In this document: positions 1-13,480 of the stretch, one piece after another
How positions within the stretch are numbered: position 1 is the first letter of the stretch
Layout: every line of letters begins with the position of its first letter
Source of the DNA: Pyricularia pennisetigena
Lineage: Eukaryota > Ascomycota > Sordariomycetes > Magnaporthales > Pyriculariaceae
Length of the DNA: 64,000 nucleotides
Assembly: GCF_004337985.1 (NCBI RefSeq)
Contig: NC_043740.1
Span: 4,576,140-4,640,139, forward strand
Reading direction: 5' to 3'
Program-made: the position numbers and the translations under genes
Notes under the pieces: model-generated
What the model was told of the DNA's origin: nothing
What the model saw: only the letters and a program-made list of their open reading frames with translations
Database searches by the model: none

Positions 1-455
1 ATTAGATCCGGTAAACGCCAAGCAATGGGGATATATCGCCGACCCAATATACCGAAACAATTGGGCAAATAAGAAAACACAGAAAGGATTAAGGCAGGAG
101 AGGCCTCGAGAACCGGGCTAAAATGAAGTCGTCTGTGACCATCCATCAAGCGCAGCGTGAGCCCCGAAAGGAGGCAGCTAGGAGGGCCTAGGTGCTAGGG
201 TTACCTTTGGTCCGGAGATAATGGACGTAAACAGATCTCGGCTCCAAAGGTGGTTGCCTCGGGGGGTATCTGAAATGCAAATGTATCGATTTTTTCCCCT
301 CCAAATAAATGACTCCGTAACGTAAAAATGCAAAATAGACAAGTCTGGGTTGCTTGCCAAAGAGGAAAGGGCAAAGCAATAGAAAAGAGTGAATCAACAA
401 TGGTTGAACCATGTTGGCAACTGACTGCATCGAAATCGATGTGTGAACTCTGGGT
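1..455. other. 3' flank of the cyclin gene, no gene seen
   Basis: This stretch lies downstream of the minus-strand cyclin stop. The short reading frames on both strands have no recognisable domain and no coding-like composition. It probably holds the 3' UTR and terminator of the cyclin gene. Confidence 0.5.
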
Positions 456-1535
456 CTAGCCCATCACAGGCTGACCAAAGCCATGAGTGTGGGGCATTCC
501 AAAGTGAAGCATGGATTTGTTGTGAGTCGAAGCTGTGCAGGATGAGCAGTCCATGTTATTGGCATCCCAGATATTGTTATGGTATCCGTGGTTGCATCCA
601 TAATATCCGGGGTGTGCCGAAGCGGGCTGGCGAGCAGAGTGACAAACGTTTTGATACGAGTTGCGATGCGAGTTGGGGTACTGGTACCCGGGTTGGCGAG
701 AGGGCCCGTAGTTGTTAAACGCGATGCCTCGGGCAAACCACTCATTGTATTGAGCACTGTGGCTGGCAGCCGAATTGATGCTGTAGTCAGGAGTACCATA
801 TCCAGAGTCCGGAGGTGTCAATGGATGGCCCCAAGTCATAGGTCGCTCAGAATACCAGGAGTTGTGTGCCGACACGCTGCTGGGTGGCGACAGCTCCGTC
901 CGCTTCTGATTGAGACTCTGAAGCCGTTCGTACTCAGCAACTTGCTGTTGGCGCCAGGCCGGATTGTGGAAAGCGAAGACATCAGTATCGATCCTGGGGA
1001 CGACAGGCATGTGACGCTCGCGCGCTGCGGCTCTCTCGGCGGCCTTCTGTCGCTCCTTGTCTTCTTTCCACTGAGCCCAGCTGGTCAACCAAGCGGTGTA
1101 GTCGGCAGTCGAGTCCAGGTTGACGTAAAGCTGCCAATCCATAGCCGCAAGCCACTCCATCTCCAACGTGTTGAGTTCCTGTACCGGAATGGCACTGACC
1201 TCAGACCACGACTTGTTCTGAAAGGTGTTGTCGTCAAGAAACTTGCTCCCGAGGAGGAAAGCAGTGGTCAGCATTCTCCAGACCTGACCGTCGTTGAACT
1301 TTGGTGGTTCACCCTGTCGCTGGGCCATGCTGTTGATCCGCTTCGCCATGTAGTTCATTCCCAGCAGAATCGTCGTGCTTGGAAGCCGAGTAGATGTGAG
1401 GATCTGAGACACGAACTTCTGAAAAGGGGGCGAGACGGGCACATTGCCGAGTGTCAAACGGGTGGCCATCGAGGCAACATACTCCGCCATCATCTCGACA
1501 TCATAGTCGAGGACAGCACAGACTCCGCCAGGCAT
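456..1535 (-). CDS. PHO80/Clg1-like cyclin
   Basis: This single exon encodes 359 aa. Residues 10 to about 140 form a cyclin box of the PHO80/PCL type: a helix-rich segment with EMMAEYV, then GMNYMAKRIN, then AFLLGSKFLDDNTF, and TLEMEWLAAMDWQLYVN at its end. Proteins of this family bind a Pho85-type cyclin-dependent kinase and steer it in nutrient, morphogenesis or cell-cycle control. The rest is a low-complexity tail rich in Ser, Tyr, His, Asn and Pro, as in fungal Clg1-like proteins. The start is the ATG just before PGGVCAVLDYD. The frame stays open upstream to a TAG near 1609, next to a poly-T tract followed by CAG near 1625, so the mRNA probably has a spliced 5' leader; an extra coding exon cannot be excluded. 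The family is clear; the exact N-terminus and kinase partner are inferred. Confidence 0.85.
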   Translation of the reverse strand: MPGGVCAVLDYDVEMMAEYVASMATRLTLGNVPVSPPFQKFVSQILTSTRLPSTTILLGMNYMAKRINSMAQRQGEPPKFNDGQVWRMLTTAFLLGSKFLDDNTFQNKSWSEVSAIPVQELNTLEMEWLAAMDWQLYVNLDSTADYTAWLTSWAQWKEDKERQKAAERAAARERHMPVVPRIDTDVFAFHNPAWRQQQVAEYERLQSLNQKRTELSPPSSVSAHNSWYSERPMTWGHPLTPPDSGYGTPDYSINSAASHSAQYNEWFARGIAFNNYGPSRQPGYQYPNSHRNSYQNVCHSARQPASAHPGYYGCNHGYHNNIWDANNMDCSSCTASTHNKSMLHFGMPHTHGFGQPVMG

Positions 1536-4500
1536 GTTGGGCAGGTAGATCAGAGTTTGTGACTCGATTGGAGGGGTCGAGGTACAAATGTTGTCAAATC
1601 GAGAACTCTAGCTACTGGGAGCACCTGAAAAAAAAAGCTCAGCAGGGTGGTTGTCACGACTGCTGGCGATATTCCCAAGGCTTGCAGATAGGCGAGCTAA
1701 CGATGACGGAGGAAGGTATAGGGATGAGTTGATTAATTGAAAAGCCCAGCCATAGGAGTCTCCAGTTGTGCGTTTGACTGTAGATCAATTATAGATTCCC
1801 GTGGACAGATATCTCACTGAGCTTGTCCGTCGGCGTTCGTTCTTTTGATGCAACTCCTAATTGACGGGCGCGGCGCAGTGGATGAGAATATTCGTGATTG
1901 GTTGTTGCGTCTTGTATAACCAGAGAAAATTTTGAAACCGATCGTCAATCCGCGTATGTTTCTCGAAGGAATGTGGAGGTGTATTAGAGGAAGTTATGCA
2001 GAGTCGTAACGCTACTGCGAACAAGTAACTGTTAGTGAGCAATCCCAAGATCAGCGACTGTATCAATGCAGTGAATGAAGTTGCCAGATGGTGATGCAAC
2101 CCAATGGTCGAATAATTTGCTTTGAACGTTTGCCAAGTGAATGTATCCGAGTCCAAGGCTGGCAATCGAGTTTTATTCAGACGTGCTCGTGGCTGCAGTT
2201 GTAGGCTAATCAAGTCGCCCTTGATTGATATGGTGGTCGAGTTTGTTACAGTCGTTGAGGCGAACGCTGTGGACAACTGTGCATCCGAATGTGAGGGCCC
2301 ACGTCGATCGATTTGACTCTTTGAATCACACGCTTGCTTGCAAAGGTTTCCGTCGATGGCTTCCAGGGTAATTTGGGGGTACAGGACGAAATGACAATCG
2401 GTCGTAACGAACCTTTTGTGTCTGGTTTCCGGAGACGTCGTCAAAAAAAGAAGTATCGAGAGACGATCGATGCTTGGTGAGTGATCCGATTCCAAATTTC
2501 CAGTCTGTTCCGCCGTGAGGGCTCTTGTCGAAGATCGAAGGTTTGGTTGGTCCACCGAAAAAAAGCTCTCAAAACTTTGCACAGCAATCGACAGAGCTGA
2601 CAAGGAAAAGGCGTGTGGGCTCAAGCGAAAAACAACAACAAAAAACAAAAAACAGCGTGCGCCAACTGAATCCCGACTGGTCAACGAAACAAAACTGAAT
2701 TTGTTCGCTGGTCTCGAAAGTACTTAGAAAAGACCTTCGTATAAAATTGGGCGGATTCGGTCGTCAACAGATTGAAAAATGGACGAGAATGGACAAGGAA
2801 ACGGAAAAAAAGAAGAAAAAATAAAAGGAAGGGTTCTGTGAGGGCGGATGCACACCAAATGAAAAGAGAAGGGGAGTAGCCCAGGGCCAGTCAGAGTGGT
2901 GATGACGAGTGGGAACTCCAAGAAGCGAGCCCCCGACGACAGAAAAAAAAAAAAAAAAAAAACAGGCACTTGGGGGGTGAGGGTGTGTCGGCTTGCAAAG
3001 GCACTGCAGGGGTAAGGTTGATGGGTGGCCAATCAAATGACAGGGAGCCAGACGGGGGAAGGACATGCCTGGAAATAGGGCGGTGGATCTTTTTTTTTTC
3101 GTTCATTTAATTCTTTTTCCCCCCAAACAAACGGCCTTGCGGCCCTCGGTAATGACAGTGAGAAATCGCCCGGTCACAGTGCGTTTAGTGCGGCGAAGTG
3201 GCACATTGGCTCACGATCGCAACCATATTCGGTCAAGCGCTCCGTGTGGATGACAAGGGGGCGATGCGCCCGTGCTTGTGAAAGGAGCTTTGAAGGCTTG
3301 GGAGGCACGGAGGAGCGGTCACGGCCTGACTGCAACACAAGCCTGCGCTTCGTCTGCTCTGTGCGTGATGGAAGCCCGCACCAGTTGTGAAGAAGCACTT
3401 GCGCATGTTCCCCAGGTAGGTACCCTGTTTCTTGTATTGCACCGTACTGCAGGTAGCAGCTACGTACCACTAATGACTCCCATGATTACCATACATTTCT
3501 TTGTCTTTGTCTTCATGTTGAATAGGCCCGTCCCTTGGGAAAGAGGTGTGTGTTTAGGAGCATTTGGGCCCAATCCGTCTCACCCCAACTCGCGACAGAA
3601 CTCATCCCTGTCCAAACAGCTCCGTGTCCGTCCTTCACACGCGAAATGGATTACCTAAGTTGCTAATTCCAGGCCTAACAAAAGTATCGATCAGTCATAA
3701 ACTTGTCGCCGTCATTTGCTAAGTTTTGACTACTTAGATGGCAAAGTGCGAAAACAATTGTCGGGCGGACGAGCTCTTCTTGTTTTTCCAGGGAGCAATG
3801 GTAATAATTATTTGTTTCCTGGATTTAGAGTTGGAATGGTCCGCTCAACCACGAAGCAAGCAAGGCCTAAGGAATATTACGGATCACCTGTCAAATTCGC
3901 TTGCTGCCCTGTATTGCCTGTGACCTTGAATGCCTGCCGGCCTGTCAAATAAACACGGAATAAAACACGATGGAAGAGAGGGATAAAAAAAAGGATAGGG
4001 GGGTGGAGGCGACGCGACATGCAACAGTTAGTGGGCACTTTTATTCTGGCTTTGTTTTTTCGACTGACTTGCAGACAGTGGAGCCAGCCAGCTGTACCAA
4101 TCTTGCGGGAATTTTTTCATTATTTGTTTTGTTCTTTTCTCTGGTCTTCTTTTGTGACCCTAACATCTGAAATGATTCTATTTTTTGGTTTGCCGTCGGG
4201 CTCAGGGATACCCGCGTCTGGGCTTGGGTGCACTGTCACTTGGAATGCCACAGTCCCCGTCTCATGCATCAACTTACCATAATAGAAGAGGGAAATAGAT
4301 TATCAAGGGACTGCGATAACAAATGCCTTTTTTTTTTCTTCCCAAGACAGGATGAAGTGATTGCCTGGATGCAGAACTTTGCAAACAGCCCATGAGTCGG
4401 CTCGTGCACAGACTGCTTTTCTATTCATGTTCCACTATCTGTGTTAAAGGGAAAGAAGAAACGAAAAACATAATTTTGGATTTTAAAAAACAAAAACAAA

Positions 4501-7500
4501 CAATCTCAACGTATGAAGGACTAGCTGCGGCGCCTAGGCATGGATTCCCAATTCCAATTTTGGTCCTGTCTAGTTTCTTTACTGGCACATGAAAATGTCA
4601 GGGTCCAATAGCGAGTTGACCATGTCCTGCCAATCGGACTAGACATTACTTACCGGTACTACTCAAGTGATCGTGATAATAAACAATAATACAAATCGAA
4701 TTAATCTTCCCCAGCGCCCTCGGGGTCCTGGGGGTCTCCTTGATGAACCAAAATATCCAATTAACGGGCGCCAGGACAACAAATTCGGTCTCGGTGTTTT
4801 CGATCCTTATTACTTTGTTCCCCCGTTATTCATCCAAGTTTTGCCGTCCATACAACCAACCGGGGGACCTAGAAGAGCTGTGGAGGGGTCATATGAGAAA
4901 CTTGTGCAGGTTAATAACACACTAAAGCAAGCAAAAAATAAATACATAAATAAATAAATAAAAATAAAGACTAATGATATGCGATGTCGACCCTTTGGGC
5001 CCATTTGGAGGTCATTGTTCTCTTTTCATACAAAACACAACACATATTTAACCCGAGAGTCAAGCCAAGGCGCACTTGGGGGAGGTTTTCACGTTGGTGG
5101 GCTGTGAACGCCTCGAAACGCGCAGACCTCTCGTATTTCCCTTGAACCGGATTTCGGCGGGCTGTGCAGGTCATGATGAGGAGTCGTCAGGTCAGCGTTG
5201 ACTTTCATCCTAGAAAGAGTCCCAAAGATTTGCTCGCGCCAAATAAAACCGCACCGTAGTCACTGTGCTTATACTGGGTGTGAGAGCTAATCCAGTTAGC
5301 CTTGGTTCATTTTCCGCGACACACCTTCTACACCAAGTCACGTGGAGAAGAACCAGAAAGCAGCTTTTGTTTGATTCGCACCAAAAAGCAAGCTTGACCT
5401 ATCGGATTTAAGGGAATTTATAGAGTGAAACCCTTGACACAGTGTGCCCGTACCCCAAGCGATTGGATTGACGGAAGAAGGAACGCCTTTTCCTTTGATC
5501 CGCTTCGAACTGATGAACATCGGACTCCATATTGCCGCTTTGTTAGGTGGCACTCTGTGGCACATTTGTGTCATGATCAAAGAGAAAAAAAAAAAAAAAA
5601 AAAAAAAAAAAAACGTTTACCTGGTTTTCGTGATCCAATAACAGGATAGAACATACTGACGCGGAAATCGCCACAAACGCGACTTTGTGATTTTGGATCG
5701 AAGAGGGTTCCCTGTTGCTGACCCTGACGTGTGTTGGCGGTGACGACAGACTCCGCCGCTCCATTGGATGATCATTGGATCCGGCAGATCCAGCTTCAGT
5801 GTCACCTACCCTCTCAAAGGTAACGAGGAAAAAAAAAAAAAAAAAAAAGCAGACAGAACAGATCGAAAAGCCGCACAACCACAAACAAGCTCCCAACCAT
5901 CCCATCAAAAACTGCGTAATGGTGGCGGGATTTGGTTGTCCCTTGCTGCAGCTGCTCCCATGCTTTTCGACTGTGACTGGTCGTGACGATTAAATCAGGC
6001 ACAAACCCTCATAGGGCCCTGGAGCAGAAATAAGCAATGTGATCCAAAGGCGGCGCTGGTTCGCGTGAAACGCGGTTCTGTGGCTGGCATAAGCAACTGC
6101 AAAAGAGAGGAGCGACGGCTGTTCAGCTTGCCTGGATGGCCTATTACACCACTTGTTGCTTGACATATCTACACCCAGGAACACACACACACACACACAC
6201 CCATACACAAAAGAGATGATCGGATCCAGACATAAAAATATGTATCGGTCCTAAATGATGACCCCTTCCTCATCTAAGCCATCCATGGTCAATAACGCAC
6301 TAATTTGCCCACGCAGCCACGAGCAACGGGTACCGGCTGGCATCGGTGGCATGGGGATGCGTGAATTCAGCAGCACCACCTGCCTGGTTGCTCTTTTCTC
6401 CAGTTTCCCATGGGTGATGCATGCTGCAGGTCGCGAAGGCTAGCTCTACGGTTTGAGACATGGCTGGTCTGTTTGCTCCCCATCTTTTCTTTGTTCTCAT
6501 TGACACAGTAAAAACCTTAGTTGCAATCGCCCTGGGTCTCGCCCTCTTTTTTTTGGTCTTATTTTTCTTCACCGCTGAATTGGGGGGCGGTCAAATCATT
6601 TCGCAGGCCAATTATACCGCAAGTAGCGATCTGAGACCCCCCTCCAACGCTGGTCCAGTCAAGGTTCTCCCCCGCGCGCGCCCAACGGAACAAACAAACC
6701 TGCAGAGCTAGGGACTAGGGCGCTTGCTGTTCACCATAGATGACCCGTTTTGACCACTCAGGCAGGTGAGGCTGCGAGGAGGCCCAGATGATATCCATGG
6801 AGTCTTGCCAGTTTTGAGTGACAGTGACGGGAATTGAGGATCGCGGGACGTGACCCCAATTATTCAACCAGCAGGGCGGTTGGGTATTTGGTGAAATCTG
6901 CACGGTAGCACGCTGCAGTGTTGCTTTTCTTTTTCTTTTTCTTGGTGATATCTTTCTTGGTTCTTCTGCTCGAACCCCCAGAGGCAGAAAGCAAGCAAAC
7001 TTGCTGTATGAGTGTCTGGGCGGCATTTGTCAACTGAGCACCGCCGCAAGAACTAAAGCGACGCCCGGCTGATGCCAAGTACCAGAGTCCGCCACATTGT
7101 ATCACGGATTATGTTTCTCCAACTTTCCAGGACAAATCCCGTTATGTCCAGATGCGGAGCAATTCCGGTAGTAAGTTGGAAGTGGTAATTCTCAGCCACT
7201 CAGCAAAACGATGTCGGCCCTGACCCTTACATTACGGTTGCACAGGTAACTTGTAGGGTACTATATTATTCAGTCCCTTTGCAAGGTAACCAAAAGAAGA
7301 TCGAATCTCAACAAGTTCTACAGTATTGAGACACCACTCATCTAACGGGCTAGATTTCCCCTGTGGACTTGATGGCAAATTGAACGTGGAGCGCCTCTAT
7401 GGGCTTATTCAAGGTACTCCGTGGACATGGCAAACCCCACGTGGGGTCGTCATACTGTAGACCATGACACGCATAATTTCCATCAATATCCGTAGGCACG

Positions 7501-10500
7501 TACGTCCGGATCGGAGGAAGGGTGCGGTAGGCGGAAGCATCGGTGCGGGTCACCATATTGGGAGAGAATGCATTACAATTGGGGAGGGAACACATCAGAC
7601 TAAAACTGGGGAAGGGTGATTTTGAACGAACGACCACGCAGGCGTTGTGTTGAACCAACCACAACGAGAAACAAAATAATCACTTTGAAATAAATCCTAA
7701 CCCCTTTCGAGATGGAGGGAGTGAGTGGGCTTGCCTGCATAATTAAAACGCAACCCACCCGCCCTTCGCTCACCTTCCGCGACGCCTATGTTACTGACAA
7801 ATGCGAGAAATCACGTCCGTATCGAAGACCTTGATTCATCCACACCTACCTACCAGGCTTGCCAGGCAGGCAGTCTTGGCAAGCCGCTCAAATACTATCG
7901 GCTCATCGTACGTATTCGGTAGGGTAATATGCCGGGGGGTGCAAAAATGATCGAACGGATGACTCTTTTTCCCAAATCAGTTATGGATAGCAAACCCCTC
8001 CCGGAGACTCAGAAAAGGCTTGCTAATGGAATACCGTAGGTTGACGGGGCATTTTTGCCTAGGGGATTCGTGGCTCGGATCGGGGGCGAAGAAGAAATTG
8101 GTAGTGTATGCAGGACAGACGTCACCTGTCATGTTTGGCACAGCCCTCGCACACCCGCGATCTGGGCCTAGGGCCTGATCTTATTCCGCAGTGATCAAAG
8201 GAAAACGAAAACGTGTCTGTTATGATGGTGCCAAACCAGAAACCTATGGGTGGCGGAGGCGGACACCTGCACTGTCTCCCGGGGGTCATGGCCTGGGATG
8301 CTTGATGTCCAAGTACCGAAATACATGAGCCATGTATTCGTCCAGTGAGATGTTTAGCTTTGTCTGATGTCAGGAAAGCTCTATTCCACTTAGGGTATTT
8401 TTTGTATGAAACACGGTGCCTTCGTCCCTACTAAGGTATGCCACTACTCCAATGGGGTGTCCAAAAATAACCCTTGTTTTTAATACAAAAAAATACTGAA
8501 AAAAGAATTTCTTGACTGGAAAACAGCCTTGCAGCTTATGACCTCGTGCATCGTCCCTCGCTCCAATGGTATTGTAGAGCCCCTCGCGCGCGCATACACC
8601 CACACCCACCACAAGCAGCCGCCCCCCAGTCAGCGTGCCGACCACGCAACGAGCGGGAGGGGGAGGGGTTTTAGCACGGAGTGCGTTCCGCATTCTGCAC
8701 CACGCGCATCTGGCGGTGGCCAGCAACAACGCTGTATTGAAGCCCCTGTTCCCCAATCTTTTCGAACCTGACCCCGGGAATGCAGACCTCGCCTAGGAAG
8801 TTTGCAATATAGTAGGATAAATATCAAAGAAGAAAAACATGTCGCAACATGGTTGTCTCCGGTGACCTTTCTTTTTTTCCAAGCCTTTTCCTTGTCTGGC
8901 CGTCCAAACAGATATATGATCGCACGAATAGCGCGGTTCGCTCATCAAACGGTTAATGAACCACATCTCGCCACGACAGCCCAGCCTCTCTAATCACAGG
9001 GAATGGCGGCGAAAGGGAGTGGAAGTGATATCACTGACTGGGAGTGGATTCGGTGCTGTGTACAACCGGGGATTTCCCGGATGTTCGATTCTCTGTTTAT
9101 CCGTGGTTGTGGTGGTTCTCATCGATCGGACAAACTATTTCCAGATAACTAGTATATTAATATTTTATCTACATTTTTTTTTCTGTTACAGTAGATTTCC
9201 TGCCATGTGTCTCCATTCTTAGTTGGCATCATAACAAGACACTCTTGCGGAAGGTTCTATGCCTTTCGAGAATAGGCTGAAAATCAAGAGTGCCGGTAGT
9301 ATTTCGAATCCGCAATTTCCGTGTCGTCGTATAACCGTTGATACCCACCCCATGCACGAGACAACTTAAATCTTGCCCAGAAACACTCCACCTGCCCAGC
9401 AAGGACGAGGCAAAGAAAATGTGCGTCTGGGCGATTTCTAATTTGATTTTAGACGCTGGGAGAAGCCCCGTCGGCCAGCCACGTTCAAGGGACCACTTGT
9501 GATAATGCGCGGCTTTTTTCGCACTTGCACATGATAGACCATGAAACCCCTCAGTTTATTGGCGAGCGTCATCGGGGTCTGGAAGTCACCCCCTCCCATC
9601 TTCTCAGTCACAAAGCTCGGCTTGGACCCTCGGTCGAGAAATTCATGACGACGTGCGATCCTAGTAAATCTGCTCAGGGTCCTGAGTATCGATTCTCGAT
9701 TCCCGTCATCGAATAATGAAGACTTCTAGCCCCAATCAGCAACCAGCACTGACATAGTCAGTGGGTATGAGCTACTGGTAGTTGTAGTTCTAGGCTGGTT
9801 CTAGTCTTGGTAGAGAGTCAGGACTGCCGGAATCCGGAAAGTCTATATCTGTTAGATCTACGACAATAGAATCGATCTTATAGAGATACCCAACAAACAT
9901 TGAGATGTTTACCTTGGGCTTGCTGGGGGGCAGAGTCAAGTAACCCGAGTAGCACTTACCGACATCGCACCGTCAAGACCATCATCACACACCTTGTTTT
10001 CTTCTTCTTTTTTTTTCCTTCATTTTTTTTTTTCGAGTTTTATCAGGGTCCAGACCACGCTTCTTCGCACTTCCACTACGATACAGCGCCACGTACTCCG
10101 CGGGCTACTTCCTCCAGGCTAGCGTCGCCACTTGCCCAAGGACGCCTTGGATAGATCACGAGGTTGTTTCTAAAACCTGCTAGAAGACACCATCGATTTA
10201 GTAGTTCCTCCCCGGAAAACATGTTCCGTTTGCCGCCTCGCCGTTGGTAGGCGTGTAAACAGCAAACCTGTTCTTAGTCATGGCAAGATACGAAAGAACC
10301 AAGGGCTTGAGAGACACCTTGACACATACCGTAACAGGATGTCTTGCGTGGCATCGCACACCCGAGAGACATAGGACCCTGGCTTTGAATCCTCTTGACT
10401 ACTTCCCGTGATCAGCACCCCCTGGAATAACTGCCACGACTTGACCACAGACTCTTTCACATAGGAGGGCATTAGTGAGGGGTTGGGTTTAGGTTAACAC

Positions 10501-10824
10501 TTAGTCGGCATAGGCTGTTTGTTCCAGATCTCGAAATTACTATACGTGGATAAAACATTGTATCGCCTCTTAACACCAGTAAGGTTGCCCCAAAACTCCC
10601 TCTGCAACGCCTAGGAGGGCGGAAAATACCTATCATACAAAGGCGTGTGGCCCGGACATACGTGGCTCGGACAGTCGACTGAGAAAAAAAAAAAAAGCCA
10701 GTCCTGTGAGATTGGCGTATGTTTACCCCGTGAACACATGCCTCCCTACCCATGCTACCTCATGATTCATCGCGCATTTGCACGATTGCGTGTGCCAACA
10801 CTCCAAAACCTCTCGCGTAGGTCT
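1536..10824. other. Long gene-poor interval (about 9.3 kb)
   Basis: I find no convincing protein gene, tRNA or rRNA here. The longest frame (1857-2684, minus) lacks an ATG-led, domain-like protein and looks like spliced leader DNA of the cyclin. The interval holds many homopurine/homopyrimidine runs, A-runs near 2941, 5586 and 5830, an (AC)n tract at 6181 and CCTACC/TAGGTAGG motifs at 3414 and 7845. A long regulatory region or untranslated leader for the cyclin is the simplest reading. Non-coding RNA or an unrecognised small gene cannot be ruled out from sequence alone. Confidence 0.5.
6181..6201. repeat. (AC)n microsatellite
   Basis: About ten AC units in an otherwise gene-free stretch. No coding context. 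Confidence 0.9.
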
Positions 10825-12503
10825 TCACACCATCTTCACCATCGGCACAATCGCCTTGTCAATGACCGGATCCCTCCTACATGCGGCCTCCTTCTCCGGC
10901 CCCCACTTAGAGTGCCACTCGCGCTCCCGCTGCTGAGCTTGGTCAAATGCTGCTCGGCACTCGGCCGGCAGCAGGTCCCTGATTTCGTCCGGGACAGCCG
11001 AGAGCCCGCGGAACGGCGCAAGGAAGTCAATGCTGCCACGGTGGCGTGTGCCGCCATTCGCGCAACCAGCCCTATCGCCGTCTATGAAGAAGCGCCGGTC
11101 ATACGATGCTGGCGCGATTCCTGAAGGCGGCGTCTCAAGGACGGTGTCGACCACGCGGAAGTTTCGGGGCACTGTTGGAGGCAGAGGCTTGAAGATTGTG
11201 GAGCCTGATGTGCCGTCGTTGTCTTGTAATTTTGATTGCTCATGCTGCTGCTGCTGCTGTTCAAGCGGAACTGATTCAATGCGAGCATGGGTAGGCTGCA
11301 TCGTAGCTGGGTAGTGCATCATATTTGTGTGCACGTCGTAGACTCCTTGCAGGTTGGCCTGACGCATGCCGGTCAAGATAGAGTTGAAGTTGCTGTGGAT
11401 GATATTGTTAGCATAACCAGTTGTTCCATCTGGATCAGCTGAATGGGGACTTACCTGGCCTCCTTTGCATGCTCATACATCCAGTTGGTGTCATTGACAG
11501 CAACACGCCGCTTTTTGGGTGCCACAAACACGCCAGTCTGCTGCGGAACCACAGGCGCTGCAGAATGGTAAACGCTAGAAGCACCGTGCCATGCCACATA
11601 CTGGTTCTTATTGTAGGGTTCGCCAACAACAAAATGATCATTTGGATCGGCCAACTCGCCCTCAACAACACCCTCCATCCTCGCCTTGCTCACCTCGTAG
11701 TCGTCAATGATGCGCCGCCCGCCGACGATGATGAGGGCACCAAACTCCCTGAACACAGACCGTGCCGTGACGATACCTATTGACCGACCCTTGTAGCTGT
11801 GTGGGATGATCTCTCGTTCGATCATGTCGCGCTTCTCCTCGTCGTCCACTATGACCTTGGTCAACCGCAGGTGCTTGGTGAAGAAGAGGTACGAGTCCCT
11901 GAATCCCACGCAACGCGCAGGTTCCGTCGACAACATGTAGAGCCTGTCGCCACGGCCGGCGACTGTGAACGTCCGACACCTGTACTCGCGCCCTCCCTGC
12001 AGGTTGCCGTTCTTGTCCACCTTGGTCTCTCCTTCGGGATCCTCAGGGAGCGCAACCTCATCGTTGATGATATCCATCATGGTGCCTTCTTTATCGACAG
12101 CCTGCTGCGTCGGTGCCAAACTTGCGCCCTTACGGCCGCCACGGCCGCGCCAGCCTCCCCGGCCACGCCGACGGGGCGTGTTGAGTTCGCTCTCGCGCAC
12201 AGGCACCTCAATCATGTTGTCCCAGTCTGGCGGGCGATTCTTGGGCGGCCGGCCAAGTCGCTTGCGCCGGACTGTCTGAACTGGGGGCGGGGATGGTGAC
12301 TTTGCAGTCTCTTCCTCCTCATCCTCCGCCTCTTCGGCGGGCTGCTCGTCGTCTTCCTCCTCATCACCGCCTGACTTGTTCTCGTCATCCTCGTCCTCAG
12401 CCTCGGGTTCATGTGCGGGGTCCTCTTCCTCATCTTCGTTGTCGTTATCCTTGGATTGTTCCGCTTCTGGTGCTGCATCTGCCATGGGCTCATCTTCGTC
12501 CAT
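10825..12503 (-). CDS. rsc7: RSC7/Swp82-family chromatin remodelling subunit
   Basis: Two exons (12503-11455 and 11392-10825) encode 538 aa. The intron has a GTAAG donor, a GCTAAC branch motif and a CCACAG acceptor, and the frame is kept across the join (KEA/SNFNSILTG). The N-terminal ~90 residues are highly acidic. A basic AT-hook-like stretch (RKRLGRPPKNRP) and an RGRGGWRGRGG patch follow. Then comes the conserved Rsc7/Swp82 core: the YRCRTFTVAGRGDRLYMLS region, the SYLFFTKHLRL segment, the IVTARSVFREFGALIIVGGR strand and a GVYDVHTN motif after the intron. The family is a subunit of the RSC or SWI/SNF nucleosome-remodelling complexes in the nucleus. I chose the ATG of MDEDEPMAD; an in-frame extension 31 codons upstream looks non-coding. 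A CAG run encodes a short poly-Gln after the intron. The gene is divergent from VPS9 with about 1 kb between them. Confidence 0.93.
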
Positions 12504-13480
12504 CGTTTGGTAGTGTTTGGGCGTGCTTTCTATTTCGGATGTTATGCGCATTAATAACGAGAATGCAATGACAAGGAGGGGCTGTTTGTCCCGCAAGGTA
12601 GATCATCGCCGGTGGTGGTATATCATGATATGACACATGGCAGGAGTAGTGGACCTACCTAGGGCTGCTGCTGCCCGTCGCGCCGCTGCGCGGCCGGACC
12701 GGCGTCCCATTTTGCAATGGGTACCGCAGGAATTGTTTTCGGCAAACTATGATCTATATGTTCCAGGCTATAGAGGTGCACCTAAGAAAATTAGAGTGAT
12801 GATGATACAATTTTTGATTGGCGGCGGTGGTGCTGCTGCTTTGAATAGATGCGCTCAATGCCTTTCACTTCACGCGTCGTTGGACAGCTACTTCAGAAAG
12901 TCGCTGGCGCCCTTTCTGCGCGTGAGATTATTGGATTCTATGTTGCGACAAGTGGGGCACTCGCCAGTCTCCACATTGTAAAAAAAAACCCTAACCCGCA
13001 GTCCGAGGTTGCTGTTGCTGCCTGGACACTGGACATGCTGGGAAAGGCCTGCCACTTGCATTTGACATTGCAAGGGTCCAGTAGCAGCAGTGGCGGTCAT
13101 GCCCCGGCCCGTGACGTTGGCTGTGTGCAAGTGTGTGACCGCTGCCCCGCCATCAAGAAACACTCCGATCCTGGTGACACTGCCTTTGCTTGAAGAGCTA
13201 TCAGCAAAGGTCGGACACCCGTCGCCCTAGAAGAATCGCTCATTCGGACCTACCACAGCCGGCCCGCCTCGCGTACGGTCACGAGAAATCCCACAATCTG
13301 GGCCTAAACAATCTAGACCGGAACCGTCTTGCCACTCAACCTAGACCCAGGGGCCTAGCTGCGCTTGGTCGTAGATCCAAACTCAATTGATTTCCGACTT
13401 ACCTACGTATTGGATACCAGACCTTTCCCAATAGGACCTCAAACACCGGGCACGGAGCCCCACCGGTTGAGCTCCGTTGC
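12504..13480. promoter_or_regulatory. Divergent RSC7/VPS9 promoter region
   Basis: These 977 bases separate two divergent housekeeping genes and so should hold both promoters. A CCTACCTAGG motif lies at 12654-12663, about 150 bases upstream of the RSC7 start, and a related TTACCTACG lies near 13401. The short frames here have no domain and were not called as genes. Confidence 0.55.

Noticed and set aside
579..1562. 327-codon plus-strand frame
   Set aside because: Antisense shadow of the cyclin gene.
1857..2684. 275-codon minus-strand frame as a separate gene or cyclin exon
   Set aside because: The translation is low-information with no family resemblance, and no convincing splice join leads to the cyclin.
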